This document shows, piece by piece, positions 19,429 to 29,456 of a DNA stretch of 64,000 nt (positions are counted from its first letter, which is position 1; each line of letters begins with the position of its first letter). Under the pieces are notes generated by a model that was not told the DNA's origin, made no database searches, and was given only the letters and a program-made list of their open reading frames with translations. A program made the translations under genes and the position numbers. Source of the stretch: Planctomycetota bacterium. GTDB lineage: Bacteria > Planctomycetota > UBA8108 > UBA1146. The DNA is taken from positions 1 to 64,000 of the forward strand of contig JACETR010000004.1 of assembly GCA_013911165.1 (NCBI GenBank), written 5' to 3'.

Positions 19429-21165
19429 ATGAATCCCAACGACCAAGCCCCTTCCGGCTCCGATGTTTCCTCTCAGGAGACCGCCAAGGTCGCTCCGGAA
19501 ACAACTGAGTCTGGTCCCAGTTACCTGACTGTAACCAAGACCTTCGCTTCCTGGGCCCTGACTCTGGATCATAAGCGCATTGGCCTGATGTATCTGGTCG
19601 GTGTGCTGGGAATGTTTTTCCTCGGGGGAGTCTTTGCGCTGCTGGTGAGAACCGAGCTGTTCTCTCCGATGCCGTTGATCACTCCTCTCTTTGCGGCTGA
19701 TCCGGGTGCTCAGGCTGATCTGTACAACCAGTGGTTCACAACCCACGGTGCGATCATGGTGTTTCTGGTGATTATCCCAGGGGTTCCAGCGGCGTTGGGC
19801 AACTTTGTCCTGCCTCTGCTTCTGGGGGCAAAAGATGTGGCATTCCCAAGGCTGAACCTGAGTTCGTTCTACCTTTGGATCTGTGGTGCTGCATTCTTCA
19901 TTTACGTCCTTTTCAGTGGCGGAGTGGATACCGGGTGGACCTTCTACACCCCCTATTCCACGGATACTTCCACTGCGGTGATTCCTGCAGTGGTGGGCGT
20001 CTTCATTCTGGGATTCTCCAGTATCTTTACCGGTCTGAACTTCATCGTGACGATCCACAAGATGCGGCCCAAGGGAATGACCTGGTTCAATATGCCGCTG
20101 TTCCTGTGGGGAACATACTCCACGGCGGTCATCCAGGTTCTGGCTACCCCGGTTCTGGGAATCACCCTGTTGCTGCTGATTCTTGAACGGACATTGGGCA
20201 TCGGTATTTTCGACCCCCAAAACGGGGGAGACCCGGTGCTCTATCAGCACTTCTTCTGGTTCTACAGTCACCCTGCGGTGTACATCATGATCATTCCTGC
20301 CATGGGAGTGATCAGTGAGATCATCTCTGTCCACAGCCACAAGAGAATCTTTGGTTACCGCTACATTGCCTATTCCTCTGTCGCGATTGCCATCTTCTCG
20401 TTCATCGTCTGGGGACACCACATGTTCACCAGTGGCCAGTCGACGGTGATGAACATTGTCTTCAGTGGAATCACCTTCTCTGTGGGAATCCCCTCAGCGA
20501 TCAAGGTCTTCAACTGGATCGCAACGATGTACAAGGGGTCACTAACCCTCAATACGACGATGCTCTACGGGATTGCATTCATCTTCCTGTTCACCATCGG
20601 TGGATTGACGGGTCTTTTCCTCGGCGTGCTGAGCATCGATACCCACCTTCATGACACTTACTTCGTGGTCGCTCACTTCCACTACGTCATGATGGGAAGT
20701 GCACTGATTGCATTCATTGGTGGGCTTCACCACTGGTGGCCGAAGATGACCGGAAAGATGTTCAGCGAGTTTTGGGGCAGGATTGCCTGTACCCTCGTCT
20801 TCATCGGTTTCAACCTGACCTTCATCCCGCAGTTTGTCATGGGATCTCTTGGCATGCCCCGCAGGTACTACACCTACCAGGACAAGTTTGAGATTTATCA
20901 CCAGCTTTCCACTGTGGGAGCTTACGTGATGGCTATTGGCTTCTTCATGACAGCGTTCTACCTGTTGCAGTCACTCGCCTCTGGTAAAAAAGCACCGAGG
21001 AACCCGTGGGGTGGTAACAGTCTGGAATGGCATACTCCGTCACCTCCGCCGCTGGAAAACTTCCATGGCGTGCCTTCGGCGACGGATCCATACGAGCTTG
21101 ATCACTTTGACTACGACCCGGTCACCGGGAACTACTCGAGTCGAACCACTGCCGGTTCGGCCTGA
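19429..21165 (+). CDS. coxA: Cytochrome c oxidase subunit I (A2-type heme-copper oxidase)
   Basis: [48 protein letters not shown]. Confidence 0.97.
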   Translation: MNPNDQAPSGSDVSSQETAKVAPETTESGPSYLTVTKTFASWALTLDHKRIGLMYLVGVLGMFFLGGVFALLVRTELFSPMPLITPLFAADPGAQADLYNQWFTTHGAIMVFLVIIPGVPAALGNFVLPLLLGAKDVAFPRLNLSSFYLWICGAAFFIYVLFSGGVDTGWTFYTPYSTDTSTAVIPAVVGVFILGFSSIFTGLNFIVTIHKMRPKGMTWFNMPLFLWGTYSTAVIQVLATPVLGITLLLLILERTLGIGIFDPQNGGDPVLYQHFFWFYSHPAVYIMIIPAMGVISEIISVHSHKRIFGYRYIAYSSVAIAIFSFIVWGHHMFTSGQSTVMNIVFSGITFSVGIPSAIKVFNWIATMYKGSLTLNTTMLYGIAFIFLFTIGGLTGLFLGVLSIDTHLHDTYFVVAHFHYVMMGSALIAFIGGLHHWWPKMTGKMFSEFWGRIACTLVFIGFNLTFIPQFVMGSLGMPRRYYTYQDKFEIYHQLSTVGAYVMAIGFFMTAFYLLQSLASGKKAPRNPWGGNSLEWHTPSPPPLENFHGVPSATDPYELDHFDYDPVTGNYSSRTTAGSA

Positions 21166-21167
21166 AG

Positions 21168-22157
21168 ATGGGAGATGGGATGAGCGGCGACGCGCATCAG
21201 GACAACAGCGAAGGGGCTGCCGAAACCCACCACGGTGGGCACGGAGAAGGGCATGACCATGGACATGGTCACTCTCCGCACCTGGCACACCACTTCGACA
21301 GTCTCGATCAGCAGTTCGAAGCAGGAAAGCTGGGAATGTGGCTTTTCCTGGCAACCGAAGTTCTGCTTTTCGGAGGCCTGTTTGTTTTTTACACAGTCTA
21401 TAAAGCAAACCACCCTGACCTGTTTGAATGGGGAAGCCAATTCCTCGACAAGCGGTGGGGGGCCACCAACACGATGGTGCTGCTGTTTTCTTCCCTGACG
21501 ATGGCGATGGCTGTCAGGGAGGCCCAGTTGGGAAGAAAGAACAGGATTCTGTTCTTTCTGGCAGTGACCTTCATCTGTGGTTTGGGCTTCATGGGAATCA
21601 AGTACCTTGAGTATTCCAAGAAGTTCCATGAGGGGTTGTTCCCGGGGAAAAGTTTTTCCTACGCCACAGTGGATGCTGCAGAACAGGAGCGTGCGAGGAT
21701 CGAGAGAGAATCTCTCGATTCCCTGATTCCGCCCAAGGCTCCCGAAGCCAATCCCAAGGAGATCGAGCCGATTGCCAAGACTCAGGCAAAAGGGCCGGCT
21801 CTCCCACCAACAGGGTTGGCTGTCAATATGGGCAAGGATGAGATGAAAGCCAAACTCAAAGAGGAATCGAACTACCCTTCGAATCCTGATGAGTTGTACA
21901 TCGCTCCCTACCATGTTCCGACGGTACCCCGACCGGAGAATGCCCATGTGTTCTTCAGCATTTACTTCTGCCTCACTGGCCTTCACGGCATTCATGTGCT
22001 GATCGGAATGGCCGTCATGGTGTGGCTGATGTGGCTGGTGATGAAGGACAAGATCGGCAAGGAGTTCTTCACTCCGGTGGATCTGGGTGGACTTTACTGG
22101 CACCTGGTGGATCTGATTTGGATCTACCTCTTCCCACTGCTTTATCTGGTTGAATAG
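21168..22157 (+). CDS. coxC: Cytochrome c oxidase subunit III with His-rich N-terminus and ~100 aa hydrophilic insertion
   Basis: KLGMWLFLATEVLLFGGLF; C-terminal GLHGIHVLIGMAVM...GLYWHLVDLIWIYLFPLLYL. Confidence 0.93.
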   Translation: MGDGMSGDAHQDNSEGAAETHHGGHGEGHDHGHGHSPHLAHHFDSLDQQFEAGKLGMWLFLATEVLLFGGLFVFYTVYKANHPDLFEWGSQFLDKRWGATNTMVLLFSSLTMAMAVREAQLGRKNRILFFLAVTFICGLGFMGIKYLEYSKKFHEGLFPGKSFSYATVDAAEQERARIERESLDSLIPPKAPEANPKEIEPIAKTQAKGPALPPTGLAVNMGKDEMKAKLKEESNYPSNPDELYIAPYHVPTVPRPENAHVFFSIYFCLTGLHGIHVLIGMAVMVWLMWLVMKDKIGKEFFTPVDLGGLYWHLVDLIWIYLFPLLYLVE

Positions 22158-22165
22158 GAGGATCC

Positions 22166-22609
22166 ATGGAAGCTCTTTTGAATAATGTGGATCTTCTGAT
22201 TCTGTCGGCGTTTTTCTTGTGTCTGATCGTGACCCTGATCGTGACCAAGGCGAACAAGGGCAAGAAGGATCCTCATCCGGTGGTCGGTCACATGACTTCG
22301 ACTCCGCTGTTGTTGACGATTTTGACTGCGTTGCTCTTCCTCACCTGGCTGACGGTGGGTGTCTCCTATATTGACATGGGAGATCTCAACATCGTTGTGG
22401 CCATGGGTGTGGCAACCATCAAGGCGACCCTTGTGGGGCTTTACTTCATGCACTTGCGGTGGGATCGTCCGTTCAATGCCATCATTCTGGTCGGATCTCT
22501 GCTCTTTCTGGGCATCTTTTTGGGCTTCGCCCTTCTCGATACCGGGGAATATCAGGAGAATATGTACACCGACAGTGCAATACTTGAATCGCAAGGTCTG
22601 AAGGACTGA
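22166..22609 (+). CDS. Cytochrome c oxidase subunit IV-like small membrane protein
   Basis: 147 aa; LTWLTVGVSYIDMGDLNIVVAMGVATIKATLVGLYFMHLRWDRPFNAII. Confidence 0.88.
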   Translation: MEALLNNVDLLILSAFFLCLIVTLIVTKANKGKKDPHPVVGHMTSTPLLLTILTALLFLTWLTVGVSYIDMGDLNIVVAMGVATIKATLVGLYFMHLRWDRPFNAIILVGSLLFLGIFLGFALLDTGEYQENMYTDSAILESQGLKD

Positions 22610-22640
22610 TTCGAGAGGTGGGGGGAGAACAGGAGCGATC

Positions 22641-23252
22641 GTGCCCGGAGCGGTGGAGCATCAGGAAAAGTTTGTAGGGGAGATTCCTTCCCCTCCCAAT
22701 CCTGCCGTCCTGCAAATGGGTATGTGGCTCTTTTTGGCCTCACTGGGGATCTTTTTTGTCGCCAGTGTGATCGGAATCGTTCTCGTGAGAAACTCTTCCC
22801 CCAACTGGGGGCAAGGGAGTCCATCTCTCCCGGACACTGCATGGATCAGCACGGGCATCATTCTGCTGTTGAGTGTTTTCTCCCAACTGGGAGTCCACTT
22901 TATTGGTAAAGACGCCCTTCGCAGGTTCAAGGCCTGCATGCTCACGGTTTTCTTTCTGGGTTTCGCATTCCTTTATTTCCAGGAAAATGTCTGGCAGCAG
23001 TTACTCGCATCAGGCAATGGCCAGTTCAATGCCTCGTCATCTCTTTTGGGTTGGTGCATTTATTCCCTTGGATTGATTCATGCTCTCCACCTGGCGGGTG
23101 GCTTGATTTTTCAGTCCCTCGTCACCGTCCGCTCACTGAGCGGAGGTTACTGGAGTCTTCACCATGATCTGGTGAAACAGGTCAATCTTTATTGGCATTT
23201 TCTGGGAGTGGTCTGGTTCGGGCTTTTCGCGTTCCTGTTGTGGTTGGTCTAG
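22641..23252 (+). CDS. Second cytochrome c oxidase subunit III-like protein
   Basis: LQMGMWLFLASLGIFFVASV; LGLIHALHLAGGL; VNLYWHFLGVVWFGLFAFLLWLV; GTG start. Confidence 0.82.
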   Translation: MPGAVEHQEKFVGEIPSPPNPAVLQMGMWLFLASLGIFFVASVIGIVLVRNSSPNWGQGSPSLPDTAWISTGIILLLSVFSQLGVHFIGKDALRRFKACMLTVFFLGFAFLYFQENVWQQLLASGNGQFNASSSLLGWCIYSLGLIHALHLAGGLIFQSLVTVRSLSGGYWSLHHDLVKQVNLYWHFLGVVWFGLFAFLLWLV

Positions 23253-24229
23253 GGACTTTCGACAGGGATTTCGCGAGCATGGGTTGCGAACCACGAACTG
23301 ATCAGGAAGGGGCTTTCGGAAGAGTAGGTCTTCTGAAGATCCGCCGTCAGGACTCCCTGCCTTTTTGATCCGCTTCCGGAGACTATTACCCGATCCAGAT
23401 TTTTTGGTCCTGCAGGGGCTTTGGGTGAGTAGGGGTACTTGGGTAAGTCTCTTTGGCGGTATGGCAGATAGGGTTCTTTCTTGTAATAGTTTCGATGGTT
23501 TTCGAGCATGGCCATGACATCCGTATCGGGTGCGGTTTCAAGCCAGTTTTCCCAGGTGGTCAGGGTGAAGGGCAGAAACTGGAGTGCTTCTCCCTTTCTC
23601 GGGCCACTGAGTGCGCTGCCGTCAAGGGGGCTCCACAAGCTTTCCTGACTTCTCATTCCCTGTCCGAGTCGATCATTGATCAATAAACAGCAATCGAGAA
23701 CCAGGCCCGAGTTTCCAAAGAGGGGGGGCGTTTCACCGGAAGCGTTGACGGTTCGCTCGAATACGGCAATCGTCTCGGACAACGGGTGATAAACCACGCA
23801 AATCGGTTTACCTCCGACGACGTCATTGACGACTTCATGCCATTGCAACAGGCGCAGCGGATATGCACGCGATTGACCGCCGAAGGTGATTCCGACCACT
23901 TCACTGGAAGAGACGAGAAAGCGTTTACGGAAGTTTTTTGACAGTTCTTCGACTTTATCCTGTCCCCAGGTTTTGGGGAGATCGACAGCAATGATTTGGC
24001 CGGGTGCGCCCCAGCGCAAAAAGTCAGGATCATTGAGCAACTCTTCGGGAAGCGCGAAGCCATTTGTTTTGAAAGCCTCTGGTCCCAACTGGTCTACTTC
24101 TTCAATTGCTCGCATCAGATGTGGGAGGCGCCATGCAACCACAGCGAGAATCAGCAGGAGCAATCCTCCAAGAAGCAGTCCGAGACCATTCCCTGAGTTT
24201 TCGGTGGAAGGAGTCTCTGGATTCATCAT
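23249..24229 (-). CDS. DUF3179-like protein with N-terminal TM
   Basis: AYPLRLLQWHEVVNDVVGGKPICVVYHPLSETIAVFER...SGLVLDCCLLINDRLG...SLWSPLDGSALSGPRKGEALQFLPFTLTTWENW; 4-nt overlap with ctaB. Confidence 0.75.
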   Translation of the reverse strand: MMNPETPSTENSGNGLGLLLGGLLLLILAVVAWRLPHLMRAIEEVDQLGPEAFKTNGFALPEELLNDPDFLRWGAPGQIIAVDLPKTWGQDKVEELSKNFRKRFLVSSSEVVGITFGGQSRAYPLRLLQWHEVVNDVVGGKPICVVYHPLSETIAVFERTVNASGETPPLFGNSGLVLDCCLLINDRLGQGMRSQESLWSPLDGSALSGPRKGEALQFLPFTLTTWENWLETAPDTDVMAMLENHRNYYKKEPYLPYRQRDLPKYPYSPKAPAGPKNLDRVIVSGSGSKRQGVLTADLQKTYSSESPFLISSWFATHAREIPVESP

Positions 24230-25185
24230 GACCCCGAACTGATCACCAGAGCCGAAAGAACTGGTGGAAGGTAAATCAGGCTGGCAAAAAAGAGTTTTCT
24301 TGCCGCAGGTTTATCCCTGTGAAGGGCCAGTTGGTAAGAGCGCAGGGTCATCAGGAATCCTCCCAGATTGGCAACTGCAAGGTAGAGAAGTCCCGCATGA
24401 CCGGTGAGCGTTGGAGAGAGACTGACCCCCCAGAGCAGCAATGACCAGATCACCGAAATCCTCGCTGTCCGGTGACCCTCAGGGTCGACACTCGGCAGCA
24501 TTTTGAATCCGGCCTTTTCATACTCTTCCCGATGCATCCATGCGATGGCGAGGAAGTGCGGGATTTGCCAGATGAAAAGAATTCCAAAGAGTGCGAGACC
24601 CACTGGATGCCATGGACTTCCTCCGGCCCCGCACCAACCGATCAGGGGAGGCAAGGCTCCCGGTATTGCACCGAGAATGGTATTGAGCGGAGTCCGTTTT
24701 TTCAGTGGGGTGTAGACGAGGACATAGAGGATGAGGCTGACAAAACCGAGAGCCGCGGTGAGAGGGTTGCCCTGCCACCACAAGAGCGCAGTACCACTGG
24801 AAGCCAACAGAGTGGCGTAGGGGAGAACGACTGCGGCTCCGATTCTCCCCTTTGCGGTGGCACGAACTGCGGTCCGCTGCATCAGCTGATCCTGTTTTCG
24901 TTCCCAGAGCATGTTCAGGGAATTTGCAGCGGCGGCGAGGAGGGCAGTGCCCAGGCTCAGGGCGATCAGAACGGTCCAGCGTTCCAGCCACGCAGTGGTG
25001 GTGCCCGTGAATCGAGAGTTCCAGGTTTCAGGGAATGCCCATGATGTTGCCACGCCGAGGCTGGCAGTCAGCACCACCAGCATCGTCAATCGGGGCTTGG
25101 CAAGCTGGAGGAGGTCTGACAGCAATGTTGGCTGCTGAACCTCACCCATGCCTGTATCCCCAGATTCGGCTTTAGGCTTGGACAA
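24226..25185 (-). CDS. ctaB: Protoheme IX farnesyltransferase (heme O synthase)
   Basis: UbiA-family; AAANSLNMLWERKQDQLMQRTAVRATAKGRI, GAIPGALPPLIGW, WQIPHFLAIAWMHREEYEKAGFKML. Confidence 0.95.
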   Translation of the reverse strand: MSKPKAESGDTGMGEVQQPTLLSDLLQLAKPRLTMLVVLTASLGVATSWAFPETWNSRFTGTTTAWLERWTVLIALSLGTALLAAAANSLNMLWERKQDQLMQRTAVRATAKGRIGAAVVLPYATLLASSGTALLWWQGNPLTAALGFVSLILYVLVYTPLKKRTPLNTILGAIPGALPPLIGWCGAGGSPWHPVGLALFGILFIWQIPHFLAIAWMHREEYEKAGFKMLPSVDPEGHRTARISVIWSLLLWGVSLSPTLTGHAGLLYLAVANLGGFLMTLRSYQLALHRDKPAARKLFFASLIYLPPVLSALVISSGS

Positions 25186-25298
25186 TGTGGTCTCCCGTCT
25201 GAGGTGAGTTTAGGGTCTGGAAGACAATTCGACCACCGGACCCAAGAGGCCCATCGGGATTGCTTGACCGATACGGCTGGAGTGGGAGAATCTAATCA

Positions 25299-25313
25299 GG
25301 ACCAAAGTGGTCC
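25299..25313. promoter_or_regulatory. Perfect inverted repeat GGACCA-AAG-TGGTCC (candidate operator or weak terminator)
   Basis: Read directly; followed by CCTTTTT; lies between divergent ctaB and rrf2. Confidence 0.45.
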
Positions 25314-25353
25314 CCTTTTTAAAAGTGACAGGAGTGGCCTCTATTTGCGGATT

Positions 25354-25367
25354 TGCCATATTTGGCA
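25354..25367. promoter_or_regulatory. Perfect inverted repeat TGCCA-TATT-TGGCA (candidate Rrf2-family operator)
   Basis: Read directly; 35 nt upstream of the rrf2 ATG. Confidence 0.4.
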
Positions 25368-25402
25368 GCCCGGATGTGAGTGCAACCAGACAGGGCGACT
25401 GA

Positions 25403-25882
25403 ATGCTGAGACTCAACCGTCAGACTGACTACGGGATCATGATCCTGACCTGCCTGGTCCGGGAAGATGACAAGGCCATGCCTCCCCGTTTGCTTTCTGC
25501 GCCGGAAATCGCCACGGCTTCCGGTCTGGCACTCCCGAATGTCAGCAAGATTCTCAAGGCCCTCGTGCGTGGAGGAATTCTCCAGTCGAGGCGGGGGGTT
25601 CAGGGTGGGTATCAACTTTCACGACTTCCCGCCGAGATCTCGATTCAGCAAATCATCACTGCGCTGGATGGGCCGATTTCGATGACAGACTGCGCCGGTG
25701 AAGGACCGGAGCAGTGTGACGTCAGCTCGCTGTGCCCCATGAGCGCCAATTGGAAATACATCAACGACAAGATCGTTGAGACCCTGGAGAGTATCACCCT
25801 CGAACAGATGGCGATTCCAGGGGGCGTGCTGGCAGCCGCCAACAACGATTCAGATTCCACCAGAAACCCAGAAGGGGAATGA
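25403..25882 (+). CDS. Rrf2 family transcriptional regulator, SUF-associated
   Basis: [34 protein letters not shown]-x7-C-x5-C cluster-ligand-like motif; directly upstream of sufB. Confidence 0.9.
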   Translation: MLRLNRQTDYGIMILTCLVREDDKAMPPRLLSAPEIATASGLALPNVSKILKALVRGGILQSRRGVQGGYQLSRLPAEISIQQIITALDGPISMTDCAGEGPEQCDVSSLCPMSANWKYINDKIVETLESITLEQMAIPGGVLAAANNDSDSTRNPEGE

Positions 25883-27324
25883 TGTCGGAAGCAGAAGAGT
25901 TACAGAAACTCGCAGACAAGGAATACGAATTCGGTTTCGTGACAGACGTCGAATCAGACTCCTTGCCACCAGGTCTTGATGAAGACACGATCCGGGAAAT
26001 CGTCCGTAGAAAGGGCGAGCCGGATTGGCTTCTCGAATATCGTCTCAAGGCTTTCCGCCATTGGCAGACGATGGAGGATCCGGCCTGGGCAAAGGTCAAC
26101 AAAAATGTCGTCAACTACCAAGACCTGATTTACTACAGTGCTCCCAAACCGAAAAAGCAGTTGGAGAGTCTGGACGAAGTCGATCCGGAGTTGTTGGAGA
26201 CCTTCGAAAAGCTGGGGATCTCTCTGGAGGAACAAAAGCGCCTTAGCAATGTCGCCGTGGATGCGGTTTTCGACAGTGTTTCCGTGGCGACGACCTTCAG
26301 TGACAAGTTGGCAGAACTGGGGATCATCTTCTGTTCCTTCAGTGAAGCGGTCAAAGAGCACCCCGAGCTGGTTCGCAAGTATCTGGGGTCGGTCGTTCCC
26401 TACACCGACAATTTTTACTCGGCACTGAACTCCGCAGTCTTTTCGGATGGTTCTTTCTGCTACATCCCCAAAGGTGTCGCATGTCCGATGGAACTGTCGA
26501 CCTATTTCCGGATCAATGCTGCGGGAACGGGCCAGTTTGAGCGGACTCTGATCGTTGCCGACGAAGGCTCGACGGTGTCTTACCTCGAGGGCTGCACGGC
26601 TCCCATGCGTGATGAAAACCAGCTTCACGCGGCGGTCGTCGAGCTCGTTGCGCTCGAAGAGGCCACCATCAAATACTCGACTGTTCAGAACTGGTATCCC
26701 GGCGACGCCGACGGCGTTGGTGGAATCTACAACTTCGTGACCAAGCGAGGTCTCTGTAAAGGGGATCGTTCAAAGATCTCCTGGACTCAGGTGGAGACAG
26801 GCAGTGCCATCACCTGGAAGTATCCTTCCTGCATTCTTCAGGGAGATGATTCCATCGGTGAGTTTTACTCAGTGGCCCTGACCAACAATTACCAGCAAGC
26901 CGATACCGGGACAAAAATGGTTCACCTCGGCAAGCGCACCAAGTCGACGATCATCTCCAAGGGTATCAGTGCCGGTAAAGGGCAAAATACCTACCGTGGG
27001 CTGGTCGACATCAAAAAGGGTGCGGAAGACGCACGAAACTTTTCACAGTGTGATTCGATGCTTCTGAGTGACCGCTGTGGCGCACACACCTTCCCCTACG
27101 TGGAGGTGCGTAATCCGAGTGCCAAGGTTGAGCACGAAGCCACCACCTCAAAGATCGGTGAGGACCAGATCTTTTACTGCAATCAGAGGGGCATTTCGAC
27201 AGAGGATGCCGTCTCGATGATCGTCAACGGATTCTGTAAGGAGGTCTTCAGCGAGCTGCCGATGGAGTTTGCTGTGGAAGCCCAGAAGTTGTTGGCGGTG
27301 AGTCTCGAGGGGAGTGTCGGTTGA
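25879..27324 (+). CDS. sufB: Fe-S cluster assembly protein SufB
   Basis: [64 protein letters not shown]. Confidence 0.97.
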   Translation: MMSEAEELQKLADKEYEFGFVTDVESDSLPPGLDEDTIREIVRRKGEPDWLLEYRLKAFRHWQTMEDPAWAKVNKNVVNYQDLIYYSAPKPKKQLESLDEVDPELLETFEKLGISLEEQKRLSNVAVDAVFDSVSVATTFSDKLAELGIIFCSFSEAVKEHPELVRKYLGSVVPYTDNFYSALNSAVFSDGSFCYIPKGVACPMELSTYFRINAAGTGQFERTLIVADEGSTVSYLEGCTAPMRDENQLHAAVVELVALEEATIKYSTVQNWYPGDADGVGGIYNFVTKRGLCKGDRSKISWTQVETGSAITWKYPSCILQGDDSIGEFYSVALTNNYQQADTGTKMVHLGKRTKSTIISKGISAGKGQNTYRGLVDIKKGAEDARNFSQCDSMLLSDRCGAHTFPYVEVRNPSAKVEHEATTSKIGEDQIFYCNQRGISTEDAVSMIVNGFCKEVFSELPMEFAVEAQKLLAVSLEGSVG

Positions 27325-28127
27325 TGTCTGCCCATGAAAATGAGGAAAAAATGATTCTCGATGTAAACAATCTTCATGCGTCCGTGGAAGGCAGCCCGAT
27401 TCTGAAAGGTCTGAACCTTTCGGTGAAGCCGGGCGAGGTTCACGCCATCATGGGACCGAATGGCTCAGGCAAGAGTACTTTTGCCAATGTGCTTGCCGGT
27501 CGTGAGGATTACACGGTGGACAGTGGTTCTGTGAGCTACAGTGGACTCGACCTCCTCGATCTCGACCCTGAGGAGCGTGCATGTGAGGGCATCTTCCTCG
27601 CATTCCAGTACCCCGTCTCGATCCCTGGAATCTCGAATGCCTACTTCCTGCGCTCGGCCCTCAACGCGGTGCGTCGCTATCGTGAAGAGTCTGAAGTGGA
27701 CGCCGTCGACTTCCTTCAACTCGTCCGTGAAAAGATGAAGTTGGTGGGTATGGACGAAAAGCTGTTGCAGCGTTCCGTCAACGATGGCTTCAGCGGTGGT
27801 GAAAAGAAGCGTAATGAGATCCTGCAAATGGCGGTTCTCGATCCGAAGCTGGCGATCCTCGACGAGACAGACTCCGGGCTCGATATCGATGCCCTCAGAA
27901 TCGTTGCTGAAGGTGTCAATGCCCTTCGTGGAGGTGACCGTGCGTTTATCGTCGTGACCCACTATCAGCGACTTCTCGATTACATCGTTCCTGATCATGT
28001 TCATGTGCTTTCGGAGGGACAGATCGTCCGTACCGGCGACAAGACCCTGGCCCATGAACTGGAGCGTGAGGGATATTCATGGCTTGAATCCGGACACGCC
28101 CGTGAGAAAACCCAGGAGGCTTCGTGA
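27324..28127 (+). CDS. sufC: Fe-S cluster assembly ATPase SufC
   Basis: Walker [38 protein letters not shown]. Confidence 0.97.
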   Translation: MSAHENEEKMILDVNNLHASVEGSPILKGLNLSVKPGEVHAIMGPNGSGKSTFANVLAGREDYTVDSGSVSYSGLDLLDLDPEERACEGIFLAFQYPVSIPGISNAYFLRSALNAVRRYREESEVDAVDFLQLVREKMKLVGMDEKLLQRSVNDGFSGGEKKRNEILQMAVLDPKLAILDETDSGLDIDALRIVAEGVNALRGGDRAFIVVTHYQRLLDYIVPDHVHVLSEGQIVRTGDKTLAHELEREGYSWLESGHAREKTQEAS

Positions 28128-29425
28128 GCACCGAAACCGTCGACCCCTGGCATGCAATGCTGTCTCAGCAAGTTGCTGATTCTGCCGGTGCCCATTCCTC
28201 TCTGGATCAGCGGCGCCAGTCCGCCAGTGAGATGTTTCAGCAAAGCGGGTTTCCTACCCGGAAACATGAAGAGTGGAGATACACGCCGCTGAAATCGGTG
28301 GCTCAAGGTGAATACTCTGCCCTGCTTCCGGCGGACGGAGTGCTGCCCGGAGATGACGAATTGGCGACCACATCCGATATTCGCATCGTGCTGATCAATG
28401 GTCGCTTCCGGGATGACCTTTCCGATCTGACCGCATTGCCGGATGAGGTTTCCATTCGTGGACTCGCAGGCATGTTGGCCGAGAATCCTGATTCCGTCAG
28501 TGAATCTATCGACCGCCTGATTCCCAGTGACGACCATCCATTCCAGAATCTTGCCGATGTTTTTCTCTGCGACGGTCTGGTGATCGACGCGCAAGGAGAA
28601 ACTGACGCCAGAATTCATATTGTTCACGCACAGGATGGATCTACCTCTTCTGGCTCCAGCCATGTCTCCGGACTGGTTCGACTCAGCGGTGGGGCCAAGA
28701 TCGAAATCCTTGAGGAGTTCCGTTCCCGAGGAACGACTCTGGCAAATATCCGTTGGGGCATGGAGATCGGATCCGGTTGTGAATTCTCCCGTCAACGGGT
28801 GGTTCGGCCCGGGTGCGATGTGCTTTACCACGGAACCCGGGTTCAAGTGGAGGGCAAGGCCGTCTTCCGCGATCTGATCGCGGGCAGCGGATCACGACTG
28901 GTCCGGAATGAGATTCATGCGATTCTCTCGGGGCAGGAAGGGCATGTCGATTTGCTGGGTGGTTACGTCAGCAATGGTGATGAAATCATCGACCACCATA
29001 CGGTCATCGAGCATGCAGTCGAGGACTGCACCAGCAGAGAGATCTACAGGGGTGTTCTCGGTGGAGAGTCTCGTGGTGCATTTACCGGAATGATCCATGT
29101 TCATCAGGATGCCCAGAGAACGGATGCCGAGCAGTCCAACGACGCGATCCTGTTGTCGCGGTCTGCTGAGATGAACACCCGTCCCCGTCTTGAGATCTAT
29201 GCGGATGATGTCAAATGTACCCATGGTGCGACTGTCGGTGAGTTGGATGATGAATCACTCTTTTACCTGAGAAGTCGTGGAGTGAGCCTCGAGGAGGCTC
29301 GCCGAATGCTGGTCAGGGCCTTTACTGCAGAAGTCTTTGAGGATCTCGGAAATGAGGCCTTGAAGGAGCAGTTCATTGAGCAGTTACAGGAAGCGATGCC
29401 AGCTGCTGGTGAATCGGGATCCTGA
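28124..29425 (+). CDS. sufD: Fe-S cluster assembly protein SufD
   Basis: [71 protein letters not shown]. Confidence 0.95.
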   Translation: MSTETVDPWHAMLSQQVADSAGAHSSLDQRRQSASEMFQQSGFPTRKHEEWRYTPLKSVAQGEYSALLPADGVLPGDDELATTSDIRIVLINGRFRDDLSDLTALPDEVSIRGLAGMLAENPDSVSESIDRLIPSDDHPFQNLADVFLCDGLVIDAQGETDARIHIVHAQDGSTSSGSSHVSGLVRLSGGAKIEILEEFRSRGTTLANIRWGMEIGSGCEFSRQRVVRPGCDVLYHGTRVQVEGKAVFRDLIAGSGSRLVRNEIHAILSGQEGHVDLLGGYVSNGDEIIDHHTVIEHAVEDCTSREIYRGVLGGESRGAFTGMIHVHQDAQRTDAEQSNDAILLSRSAEMNTRPRLEIYADDVKCTHGATVGELDDESLFYLRSRGVSLEEARRMLVRAFTAEVFEDLGNEALKEQFIEQLQEAMPAAGESGS

Positions 29426-29456
29426 AGACGGGAGTGGTTTGAACGCGGGTGACCCC

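Noticed and set aside
18886-20421. 511-aa ORF antisense to coxB/coxA
   Set aside because: Fully opposite conserved oxidase genes; no recognisable motifs.
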